Source: Thermodesulfobium narugense DSM 14796 (GTDB taxonomy: Bacteria; Thermodesulfobiota; Thermodesulfobiia; Thermodesulfobiales; Thermodesulfobiaceae). Taken from it: 64,000 nucleotides of DNA. The notes beneath the pieces are model-generated. The model searched no databases and was not told where the DNA came from. It saw nothing but the letters and a program-made list of their open reading frames with translations. Where the stretch lies: NCBI RefSeq assembly GCF_000212395.1, contig NC_015499.1:1075001-1139000 (forward strand), in the 5' to 3' direction. Below are positions 7,259 to 15,260 of this stretch, one piece after another; position 1 is the stretch's first letter, and the number at the start of each line of letters is the position of its first letter. A program made the translations under genes and the position numbers.

Positions 7259-9132
7259 TATTTTATACATTAAGTGTTGTTTGTTTTTTGCTTGGAATAA
7301 TTTCTTTTTTTAAGAATAAATTAAGCTGCATTTTTGCTGTGCTTGGATCTGTTTTTTCAATAACAGTTGGCATATTGAGGTTTGAAAGATCCCTAAATAT
7401 TCTAAATCTTGTGCTATTTCCAGATATATCGTTGAGGCTTGGAATCGATAAGACATCTTCAATCTTTTTGATAATAGCCTTTATCTCTTTTGGGATAATC
7501 GCATTTTATTCGATAGACTTTAACAAACTATTTAGCAAGAAGATGGCACTCTTTATAAATATTTCAATGCTTGCAATGTTTTTTATCTTGACAGCTCAAG
7601 ATGCAATAACCTTTTTGATTTCATTCGAATGTATGACCATAGCAATATTTTTTAGCATTCTTGAGAGAAAAAATACATATAAAGAGGCATTTAGCTTTCT
7701 TGCATTTAGCGAAGCATCATCTATAGCTCTTTTTATTGCATTTGGCGCACTTTGGGCTCAGACTGGGAGCTTTATCATAGCGAATGCTGTAGGCAATATT
7801 GTATTTATGAGCTTTGCTTATCTAGCATTCATAATAAAAATGGACATAATCCCCTTTCACGTCTGGATAAGCTCCACATACTCGAAATCTCCTTCAAACG
7901 TAGCTGCAATACTTTCTGTACCAGTTACCCTAATAGGAACTTATGGCATATTTAGAATATTTGCTTTAAACCCAAACATAGAAATATTTTCAATCATAAG
8001 CATTTTATTAGGTTCTGTTAGCGCTCTTTGGGGAGCACTCCAGGCGGCTAGATCCAGGAGCCTTAAAAAATTGCCAGCTTACTCTACCATAGAGAACAAT
8101 TCCATGATACTTGCAAGCTTAGGCATAGCTTACTTAACTGCAAACACACAAAGTCTTCAGTACCTATCGCAATTTGCCATGCTTACTGCATTATTTATAA
8201 TAATTTCACACTCGTTTTCCAAGACAGCTCTTTTTCTCTCAATAGGACATGCAAAAGAGGCTTTTTCAGAAGAGCTAATTGACAATGTAGGAGGAGTTTT
8301 CAAATATGTAAGCAAGATAACTGGCTTAGGCATAATTATCGCAGGTCTTTCTCTAAGCGCCTTCCCTCCCCTGATAGGCTTTGTATCCGATTGGATGTTA
8401 CTCGAAACCTTCTTCCAATCTTACAAGATTGATGATTTATCTTTAAAATTAATCGTAACCTTTTCTGCAATTTTAATTACTCTTGCAATAGGTCTTAGCT
8501 CATTTGGTATGAAAAAATTAATAGGATTTAGCGCACTTGGAACAAAAACTAAAGAAGTGATAAATATTGAATCGCTGACGATGAAAATTTCTGAAGCTAT
8601 CCTGATATTTCTGGTTATCGCCTTAGGATTTATATCGCCTTTGATTGTAATTTGTCTCGGATATCCTACATTCTTAGATGGCCTTTTGGCGGTCCCGAAG
8701 CCTCTTTTGATAGTATCAAGCAGGCCAATTTTTGGAGTCTTGTCTCCAACAATATTCGCAATTATGATTTTTATATTTTTCGTAGCTCTTTGGAAATTAA
8801 AGAGCAAGGAAAAAGATGTAAAAAGGGTGTCACCGTGGGTTGGAGGATTAGAGGTTTTGAGCACTGAATCGTTTAAAATAGGCGCCTATTCATTTATAGT
8901 AGAATCTCTCCTAAAGCCTCTCAATCAAACTAAAGAAATAAGAGAAGGCGATACAGCCTATGTTTACAGTATAGACTTAATAGAGACATTTTACTCATTT
9001 ATCACAAAGCTTTCTAACAAGATAAGCTCTTTCTTCTCAAAGACTATTATGAACTCAAGCATCCACTGGTATATAGCATACATAATAGGCGCATTTATTA
9101 TAACCTTGATGTATTTTAAAATTATAAAATAA
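7255..9132 (+). CDS. hyfB: Large antiporter-like membrane subunit (HyfB/NuoL type)
   Basis: This 625-residue Proton_antipo_M protein has an extended C-terminus, like HyfB. Channel residues are present: Glu125 in SFECMTIA, Lys195 in FIIKMDIIPFHVW, and the Lys of SHSFSKTALFLS. The C-terminal soluble-like segment SPWVGGLEVLSTESFKIGAYSFIVESLLKPL, followed by a last helix, resembles the tail of HyfB-type subunits. It is the final gene of the operon; a separate consensus promoter for the next gene begins at 9139. With the HyfF-like protein it provides two potential ion-translocating modules. Confidence 0.88.
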   Translation: MIFYTLSVVCFLLGIISFFKNKLSCIFAVLGSVFSITVGILRFERSLNILNLVLFPDISLRLGIDKTSSIFLIIAFISFGIIAFYSIDFNKLFSKKMALFINISMLAMFFILTAQDAITFLISFECMTIAIFFSILERKNTYKEAFSFLAFSEASSIALFIAFGALWAQTGSFIIANAVGNIVFMSFAYLAFIIKMDIIPFHVWISSTYSKSPSNVAAILSVPVTLIGTYGIFRIFALNPNIEIFSIISILLGSVSALWGALQAARSRSLKKLPAYSTIENNSMILASLGIAYLTANTQSLQYLSQFAMLTALFIIISHSFSKTALFLSIGHAKEAFSEELIDNVGGVFKYVSKITGLGIIIAGLSLSAFPPLIGFVSDWMLLETFFQSYKIDDLSLKLIVTFSAILITLAIGLSSFGMKKLIGFSALGTKTKEVINIESLTMKISEAILIFLVIALGFISPLIVICLGYPTFLDGLLAVPKPLLIVSSRPIFGVLSPTIFAIMIFIFFVALWKLKSKEKDVKRVSPWVGGLEVLSTESFKIGAYSFIVESLLKPLNQTKEIREGDTAYVYSIDLIETFYSFITKLSNKISSFFSKTIMNSSIHWYIAYIIGAFIITLMYFKIIK

Positions 9133-9138
9133 AATTAT

Positions 9139-9168
9139 TTGACATTTGATTAAAAATTTAAATATAAT
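9139..9168 (+). promoter_or_regulatory. Consensus promoter giving a leaderless transcript
   Basis: TTGACA (9139-9144), an 18-bp spacer and TATAAT (9163-9168) precede the ATG at 9178 by nine bases. The expected start of transcription is at or within two bases of the ATG, and no Shine-Dalgarno is present. Confidence 0.85.
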
Positions 9169-9177
9169 CATCATATT

Positions 9178-11738
9178 ATGACCCAAAAAGATAATTTTTT
9201 TGAAATAGTTTCTAAAACGAACGAAATTTTTTTGCAAAATATTGACAAACCAGAGGTTTTAATTGATAAACTCTTAGAAATAATTGCAAAGGATTTCAAA
9301 CTTAGGCTTATCTGGCTCGGATTAATCAAAGACAACGATATTTTATTTTCCAAGCCATATGGCCCAGCTTCTGAATACATAAACCAGGACGCTGACTATA
9401 AAAAGAAAATGCTCCAGACATTATTGAACGTAATTAAAGAAAAAAACCTTTAATAGTTAATAATCTCTTACTAGACAAAAGATTCGAATATGCATATGAA
9501 AAAGCTAGGGAGTATAACCTTAATTCAGTTACAGTATTTCCAATCTTACCAAATGATAAAATCTCAGGGATTTTGAGCATATATTCTGACGAAATAGGCT
9601 TTTTTACCACTAGAAAGATAGAAATATTGTCCAATCTTGCCAGCACATTTGGCGTTGTCTTAAGCATAATAGAAAATATGAAAGAAAAATTTCTTTTGGA
9701 AGACGTATTAAGCAGATCTATTCAAGGCATTGTAATAACCGACTCAGATAATAAAATCATTTATACCAATCCTGCCTTTACCAAAATCACCGGTTATTCC
9801 CGAGAAGAAACAATTGGTCAGAACCCCTCAATACTAAAATCAGATATGCACTCAAAGGAATTTTACTCAGATATGTGGAAGAAATTAAAAAAAGATGGTT
9901 TCTTTAGTGGAAAAATATACAATAAAAGGAAAGATGGAACTATATATCCAGAAATCATAACAATTAGCATAATAAAAGACAATGAGGGCAAAATAATTTA
10001 TTATACAAGTTTCTTTATAGATATTTCAGACATAGAAGATAAAGATAAAAAAATTAAATATCTTATGTTTCACGATTCAAAAACAGGACTTTTAAATACA
10101 AAGGGTTTTTATGATAAATTAAATGAACTTGCAACAAATAAAAACAACTTTATAGTGGTTTATATTGATTTAGACAACTTTGCATATTTAAATACGCTTT
10201 ATGGAATAGAAAATGGCGATCTTTTATTAAAGGATTTTGGACAATTCTTAGAGCAAGATGTTTGTAAGAAGGAAGATTATGTGTGCTATTTTGGTTCTGA
10301 CGAATTTGCAATAATTTCACTTAACAAAACATCTGAAAACGCAACAGATTATATAAAAGAACTTAATATTAAAATAAAAAATAAAGAGTTCAATATTAAT
10401 TCCAATAAAGTTAAGCTATCTGGCTGTATCGGCGTTTCCATGTATCCTGTGGATTCAAACAAGCCAGATTCAATAATTAGTTTTGCTCAAGCATCATGCG
10501 TAAAAGCAAAGCAGATTGGAAAGGGTCAGTGCGTTTTCTATAGCGAATCAATTCAGAAAGAATTTGAAAATAAGCTACACCTTCATACTGAAATAACTCA
10601 AGCTATAGAAAGATTTGAATTTGAATTATTTTATCAGCCTATTTTCGAAATAAGTTCCAAATCTATAAACCACGCCGAAGCTCTTATTAGGTGGAGACAC
10701 AATGAGAGGGGCATTTTATCGCCTTATGCCTTTATACCTTTTGCCGAAGAGTCCGACTTAATAGAAAAAATTGACTACTACGTTATAGAGAAAAGCCTAA
10801 ACGATCTAAAAACCCTTCAAGATCATAACATAAACATGTCCATATCAGCCAATCTCACCAGCAAAACATTTTTGTCAGATAACTTCTTGGAAAATTTTAA
10901 AAAGATATTTTATAAAAAAAATATTAACCCAAATCATTATAGGTTTGAAATCACTGAATCAATAGCCCTCTCAAATGTAGAACGAACCAAAAAATACATT
11001 GAAGAACTTGGAAAAATTGGAATATATTTCAATATGGATGACTTTGGAACAGGATACTCGTCTTTGTCATATTTAAACCGTTTTAATTTTAAAAACATCA
11101 AGATAGATTCAAGCTTTGTATTAAATTACGAGAAGGATTACAAACTCGCAACACTCGTTTCTTCAATAATTAATATGTTAAATAGCTTAAACTTTGATAT
11201 CACCGCAGAAGGAATTGAAAACGAATTCTTATTTTTTGCCTTCAACCACTTAAACTGCCATTTCTTACAGGGTTATTTTTTGTCAAAACCTATACCTTTG
11301 AAAAACTTTATTTCCTTTATAAAAAACTTTAAGTTAGACAATACTCTTTTAGACTTTTTAAGAAAGAGCACAAAAACAATGGACTTTGATCTAATAAGGG
11401 CTAAATATGAAATTTATAGATTTATCAAAAGAATTGAAAGCATTGTTCAAGAAAAAAAATTTGGAGAGAATCTATATGTTTTGAAAGATTACAAAAATTG
11501 TGCATTTGGAAAGTGGTACTACTCTAACATTGAAAAATATAAAAACTTTAAGATATTTAAGGACATTGAGACCAATCATGTAGCTTTACACAAAATAACT
11601 GAAAAACTAATAAGTGAATTGCCTAATGAAAAAATTCTTTACAAAGATTTAGAAAAGCTTAAAAAACGCGCATTTAAACTAAACAGTTTGGTTGATAATC
11701 TAGAAATTGAAAGTTTTTGTATGGTACCAAAAAACTGA
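9178..11738 (+). CDS. GAF-PAS-GGDEF-EAL-CZB cyclic-di-GMP protein split by a -1 frameshift at 9441-9447
   Basis: The first frame (9178-9453) encodes the N-terminal half of a GAF-like domain and ends KEKNL-stop. The -1 frame continues the GAF domain (PLIVNNLLLDKRFEYAYEKAR...) without stops to 11738. Then follow a PAS domain (IVITDSDNKIIYTNPAFTKITGYSREE), a GGDEF domain with a degenerate GSDEF signature, and an EAL domain with EAL, NLTS, ITES, MDDFGTGYSS, KIDSSF and AEGIEN. A CZB-type zinc-binding tail (CAFGKWYYS and HVALHK) completes it. The phosphodiesterase looks active; the cyclase is doubtful. Either a programmed -1 shift makes the full protein, or the gene or its sequence carries an indel. 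An internal start at or after 9573 would give a GAF-less protein. Confidence 0.8.
9441..9447 (+). other. Candidate -1 ribosomal slippery heptamer A AAA AAC
   Basis: In the zero frame the codons read GAA AAA AAC CTT TAA, so the heptamer is phased exactly as X XXY YYZ. Slippage by -1 enters the open downstream frame four codons before the zero-frame position where translation would stop. A weak interrupted hairpin (9462-9469 with 9477-9484) lies 14 bases downstream, further than usual for a stimulator. Confidence 0.45.
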
Positions 11739-11751
11739 AATATATATAATT

Positions 11752-12468
11752 CTAGGTTTTTAGAAATAAACCTATTGCAAGAGCAAATCCCAGAATTATA
11801 ATAAACGCTCTAAGTATTTTTTCATTTACCTTGTGTAGAACATACGCCCCGACTTGTCCTCCAATAATTGCGCCAACAGATGCTACTAACGCCTGAGTCC
11901 AAGCAATATCCTTTGAAAAGAGAAAGACTGCCACCGCTGATGCATTCATTACAGCAGCTAAAACGTTCTTTGTAGCGCCTGCATTTCTTACAGGAAGACC
12001 TGAAAGAGTAAGAGCAGCAAGCATCAAAATACCAATCCCCCCTCCGAAATAACCCCCATAAATTGCTATTATAAATTGTGAAAAAATTGTTTTTATTGGA
12101 GAAATATAAGAACCTGATTCAGTATTTTTCCTGAAATAACTTCCCCAAACAAATACAAGCGTAGCAAAAAGAACCAGCCATGGCACAAGATACTCAAAAA
12201 CCTTAACTGGTGTTTTAATCAACAAAAATGCGCCAATAATACCTCCAATCAAACTAATTAAAAACAAAACTTTAAATGAGACACGGGGCAAATCAGAAAC
12301 GTGTTTTTTGCCAGCAAGTCCTGTTGTAATTTGACCAGGAAAAAGCGCTATAGTTGATGTAATATTTGCAGCTCTTGCATTTAAGCCAGTAAACATAAGA
12401 GTAGGAAGCGTTAAAAAAGAACCCCCACCAGCAAGAGCATTTTGGATTCCTGCCAAAAAAGAAACCAC
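11752..12468 (-). CDS. TauE/SafE (DUF81) family membrane permease
   Basis: This polytopic inner-membrane protein of the sulfite exporter TauE/SafE family has about eight helices. The family hallmark SFLAGIQNALAGGGSFLTLPTLMFTGLNARAANITSTIALFPGQ lies at the N-terminus, and the repeat GGYFGGGIGILMLAALTLSGL opens the second half. The transported anion is unknown. GTG at 12468 is the first conventional start, but the frame stays open upstream and encodes a hydrophobic stretch (ILVYLILF) that would complete the first helix. The only initiator in reach there is a rare ATT at about 12492, preceded by AAAGGCGGTG, so the real N-terminus is uncertain. It is convergent with the cyclic-di-GMP gene. Confidence 0.85.
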   Translation of the reverse strand: MVSFLAGIQNALAGGGSFLTLPTLMFTGLNARAANITSTIALFPGQITTGLAGKKHVSDLPRVSFKVLFLISLIGGIIGAFLLIKTPVKVFEYLVPWLVLFATLVFVWGSYFRKNTESGSYISPIKTIFSQFIIAIYGGYFGGGIGILMLAALTLSGLPVRNAGATKNVLAAVMNASAVAVFLFSKDIAWTQALVASVGAIIGGQVGAYVLHKVNEKILRAFIIILGFALAIGLFLKT

Positions 12469-12669
12469 AAATAAAATTAAATAAACAAGAATATTAACAC
12501 ACCGCCTTTAATTGACTTATAACATAAGTATAAAATATTTTATACATTGTAGTCAATACAAATAAATTTATTTTACTTTGTAAGAGAAAATAAAAAAGAT
12601 TAGTTAATTAGAACAAAATTTCTGTTAGAATAATTTCAATCAAATAAGATTATAAACTAAGGAGTGAAG

Positions 12670-13125
12670 ATGCATTTCAAAAATTTAGACGAAGTAGATA
12701 GGCAGATCTTAAAATATCTCTCGGAAAACGGGCGACTAAGTAATGCAGAACTTGGCAGGATGATAAATCTTACCAGAGCAGCAGTTAGGGAGAGAGTAAA
12801 TAAGCTTATAGAAAACGGGATAATAGATAAATTTACCATAATAATAAATCCTCTAAAAGCTGGAAAAAATATATCAATGTATTTTGAGATTGAAGCAGAC
12901 TGGCTCAGAATCAATCAAGTAGTTGAAGAATTATTAAAGAGAGAAGAAATAACCAATATATACCAAATGAGCTCATTCCCACACTTACACGTTCATGCTC
13001 TTTTTGAAGACCAAATCCTTGCTGGACAATTCATAGAAAGCTTAAAAGCACTAGATGGAGTAAAAAATGTTAGATCGGAAATAATTATCAAAAGGTTTAA
13101 AGAAAGAGGTTCAATTTTAATTTAG
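12670..13125 (+). CDS. Lrp/AsnC family transcriptional regulator
   Basis: This 151-residue protein consists of an N-terminal winged HTH (LDEVDRQILKYLSENGRLSNAELGRMINLTRAAVRERVNKLIENGII) and a C-terminal RAM/AsnC ligand-binding domain (ISMYFEIEADW... VHALFEDQILAGQFIESLKALDGV). ATG 12670 is preferred over GTG 12664 because AAGGAG lies about six bases upstream and the protein then matches the usual start of the family. It probably senses an amino acid or similar effector. It is transcribed divergently from the TauE-like permease, which is therefore a plausible target. Confidence 0.9.
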   Translation: MHFKNLDEVDRQILKYLSENGRLSNAELGRMINLTRAAVRERVNKLIENGIIDKFTIIINPLKAGKNISMYFEIEADWLRINQVVEELLKREEITNIYQMSSFPHLHVHALFEDQILAGQFIESLKALDGVKNVRSEIIIKRFKERGSILI

Positions 13126-13746
13126 AGTTTCATCCAGTTTTTGTTTTTTACGCTTGTTTTAAAAAAATCTTTTATGGCATACCATTTTGGATCAATGTCA
13201 ACAAAATTTTCTTTATCAGCGTCTTCAAAATATGTTAAAGCCTTTAAAAAAATACCAAAATTGAAATTTTTATACTTTATTCTTAAAAACTCTCTTAAGG
13301 TAAATAGATCCCAAAAATTTTTCTTCATTAGATACCATAAATCAAAAAAATCTTTTTTGCTTCCTCTCTTTGTGTAATCGCCAATGCTTTCATACATGCT
13401 ATATCTTCATCTGAAGCAAGTGAAATTTTTAAATTCTTATCATAATTTAATTTTTTAATTAATGGATAAGGAAATTCAAAAAAATAAAATTTAACTTTAA
13501 AAACTTCAAAAATTGCAATATCTTTAATGTTTTCCAACCAACATACGGTTTAGCCTGTCAATTTTTTTTTGAAAGTTTGAAAACATCAAAATTAAAACCT
13601 GGAATGGTAAAAAAAACAAAATCTTCAGAATGCCTGTGATTATACTTTATTGTAAGAGCAGTCCCTCCTGTCAGATAAAAACCCTCATCTATCCCATAAC
13701 TCAGAACTACTTCTAAAGCACTTAGCTGTTGCCTTGTCAACTTCAT
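13122..13746 (-). pseudogene. AbiEii-type nucleotidyltransferase toxin, frameshifted
   Basis: Three consecutive pieces in different frames make one AbiEii-like protein. Residues from 13746 read TRQQLSALEVVLSYGIDEGFYLTGGTALTIKYNHRHSEDFVFF, the GG(S/T)A nucleotidyltransferase signature with the D/E pair degenerate in SEDFVFF. The middle piece (13328-13537) contains FPYPLIKKLNYDKNLKISLASDEDIACMKALAIT, and the last (about 13380 down to 13122) TKRGSKKDFFDLWYLMKK. Breaks lie at a T9 tract near 13561-13569 and near 13385. The order and motifs are those of type IV toxins. The gene is probably inactive unless the breaks are sequencing errors. The stop overlaps the Lrp stop codon. Confidence 0.75.
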
Positions 13747-13957
13747 CGTCTGATACTCCTAAAATTAATTTCCAAAAGCTCCTATTTTTCCTTTTAAATC
13801 GATGAATATTTCTCAAAAAAACATCTTTTAAAATGCCTTCACTATATTTAGATAAGATATCTCCTGGATCAGCATAAAGCATCTTTCTGATTAGTATTTC
13901 TTGATCAGAATTTATTTCATCCCATCTATAAATTTTTTCATTAATCTTCTTGCCCAT
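13685..13957 (-). CDS. Small protein upstream of AbiEii-like toxin, possible antitoxin partner
   Basis: This 90-residue charged protein (WDEINSDQEILIRKMLYADPGDILSKYSEGILKDVFLRNIHRFKRKNRSFWKLILGVSDDE) resembles the small uncharacterised proteins often encoded just ahead of AbiEii-type nucleotidyltransferases. It overlaps the toxin pseudogene by about 60 bases and begins 25 bases after the PDZ gene stop, so all three may be cotranscribed. No DNA-binding motif is certain. The long overlap suggests that its own C-terminus may also be altered by a frameshift. Confidence 0.5.
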   Translation of the reverse strand: MGKKINEKIYRWDEINSDQEILIRKMLYADPGDILSKYSEGILKDVFLRNIHRFKRKNRSFWKLILGVSDDEVDKATAKCFRSSSELWDR

Positions 13958-13982
13958 TTAATATGATTTTAACACAATATTT

Positions 13983-15098
13983 CTAAAAGCTCTGTGCAGC
14001 ATCAAGCGTAAGAATTTCGCCGTTTCTTAAGACTTTAAACTTAACAGGGATCTCATTTGAGATAATACTTGCCATAGAAGCCGTATCTCTAACTGGTTTG
14101 TCATTGATCTCTAAAATTATATCTCCTACTTTAATCCCAGACTCTTCAGCTAATCCATTTGGATCTAATTTTAAAACTTTCAAACCAACATAGTTTACAT
14201 TGGATCCAGATGTATATGTATCCGGCTTTACATGAATTCCAAGATTTACCTTATTTGCTGGGATCTGTGAACTTTGTTGATTCAAGCTAAGAAGCAACTT
14301 ATCTTTTCCGTAATTAAAATTTGGCACAGTAAGAGAAAGATTTTGAAAAGCTTTGTTTCTATAAACCTTAACATCAAATTGTACACTCTCTTTACCTTCT
14401 AAAACCTTTTGGATATCCATAGTAAAGCTATTATCCTTTACCCTTTCACCGTTTAATTCAACTATTACATCACCAGGCTTAAATCCAGATACATCAGCGG
14501 GAGAATTAGCTTCTACTAATTTAACAAATGCTCCGTAACCCTCATTCCAACCAATATCCTTTTTTAATTTTTCTATTTCTTTATCATCAGTATAGAAAAT
14601 AATACCCGAAGAACTATAAAGATTTGAGCCCGCTGCAATAGCCATTGTATCTAGTACATCAATAAGATTTTGTGAAGTCTCTAAGTCAAGAGCTCTAAGG
14701 TATTGAATATTTGCATTTAGATTGTGTGGCACAATTACAACACACCATTTATAAACTCTATCAAGATTAGGTAGATAGTAAAGATATGTCGCTTTAAGAT
14801 CAGCAAGATTTATGATGACAGTCTCGCTTAGTTTTTCATAAGTTCCAAAAATTCTTAAACCGTACTTATCAACATCTATTTTTGAAGGATTATATCCTAA
14901 CCAAGTAGAAAACTTTTGAGATGCCATTAAGTTTGCAAGAACAGACCTTGCCAATTCTACTGAAGGTAATATTTTAGGTCTATACCATTTTGGTTCCCAT
15001 TGTAAGTCTTTTGAATTTAGTTCTGCAGCAAAGGATATACTCGAAAAAATCATTAAAAATGCAAATAAAAAAATTAAAATCTTAGCCCTCGTCCTCAT
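13983..15098 (-). CDS. Exported protein with two PDZ domains
   Basis: A signal peptide at residues 1-24 (MRTRAKILIFLFAFLMIFSSISFA followed by A) directs export. Residues about 25-175 have no recognised protease domain. Two PDZ domains follow: the first around GYGAFVKLVEANSPADVSGFKPGDVIVELNGERV, the second around VGLKVLKLDPNGLAEESGIKVGDIILEINDKPV. The layout recalls HtrA, but the catalytic His-Asp-Ser GNSGG motif is absent, so it is more likely a periplasmic adaptor or scaffold. A GGGAGG Shine-Dalgarno stands four bases before the ATG. Confidence 0.8.
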   Translation of the reverse strand: MRTRAKILIFLFAFLMIFSSISFAAELNSKDLQWEPKWYRPKILPSVELARSVLANLMASQKFSTWLGYNPSKIDVDKYGLRIFGTYEKLSETVIINLADLKATYLYYLPNLDRVYKWCVVIVPHNLNANIQYLRALDLETSQNLIDVLDTMAIAAGSNLYSSSGIIFYTDDKEIEKLKKDIGWNEGYGAFVKLVEANSPADVSGFKPGDVIVELNGERVKDNSFTMDIQKVLEGKESVQFDVKVYRNKAFQNLSLTVPNFNYGKDKLLLSLNQQSSQIPANKVNLGIHVKPDTYTSGSNVNYVGLKVLKLDPNGLAEESGIKVGDIILEINDKPVRDTASMASIISNEIPVKFKVLRNGEILTLDAAQSF

Positions 15099-15199
15099 AT
15101 AGTACCTCCCTCAAAGTTGACCAAAACAATATTAGCATAAAACTATAAAAAATGCAAATGTTATTAGTTATTTTAATAACTATGCTAGTATAAAATAAA

Positions 15200-15233
15200 A
15201 AATGGACAGCACTTAGAAAAATGCCATCCATTT
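15200..15233 (-). terminator. Rho-independent terminator after the lactate-utilisation pair
   Basis: AAATGGA (15200-15206) and TCCATTT (15227-15233) form a stem extended by a GGCA/TGCT pairing. On the minus strand it is followed by a run of T residues. It lies 28 bases beyond the lutAB-like stop. Confidence 0.75.
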
Positions 15234-15260
15234 AGTTATATTACTATTATTTATTATTTT

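Noticed and set aside
2570-9132. Functional group 4 [NiFe]-hydrogenase or formate hydrogenlyase
   Set aside because: Both nickel-binding cysteine motifs and the small-subunit cluster cysteines are missing, and no ferredoxin or formate dehydrogenase gene is present.
14000-15098. HtrA/DegP protease
   Set aside because: Two PDZ domains are present but the trypsin-like catalytic domain with GNSGG is absent.
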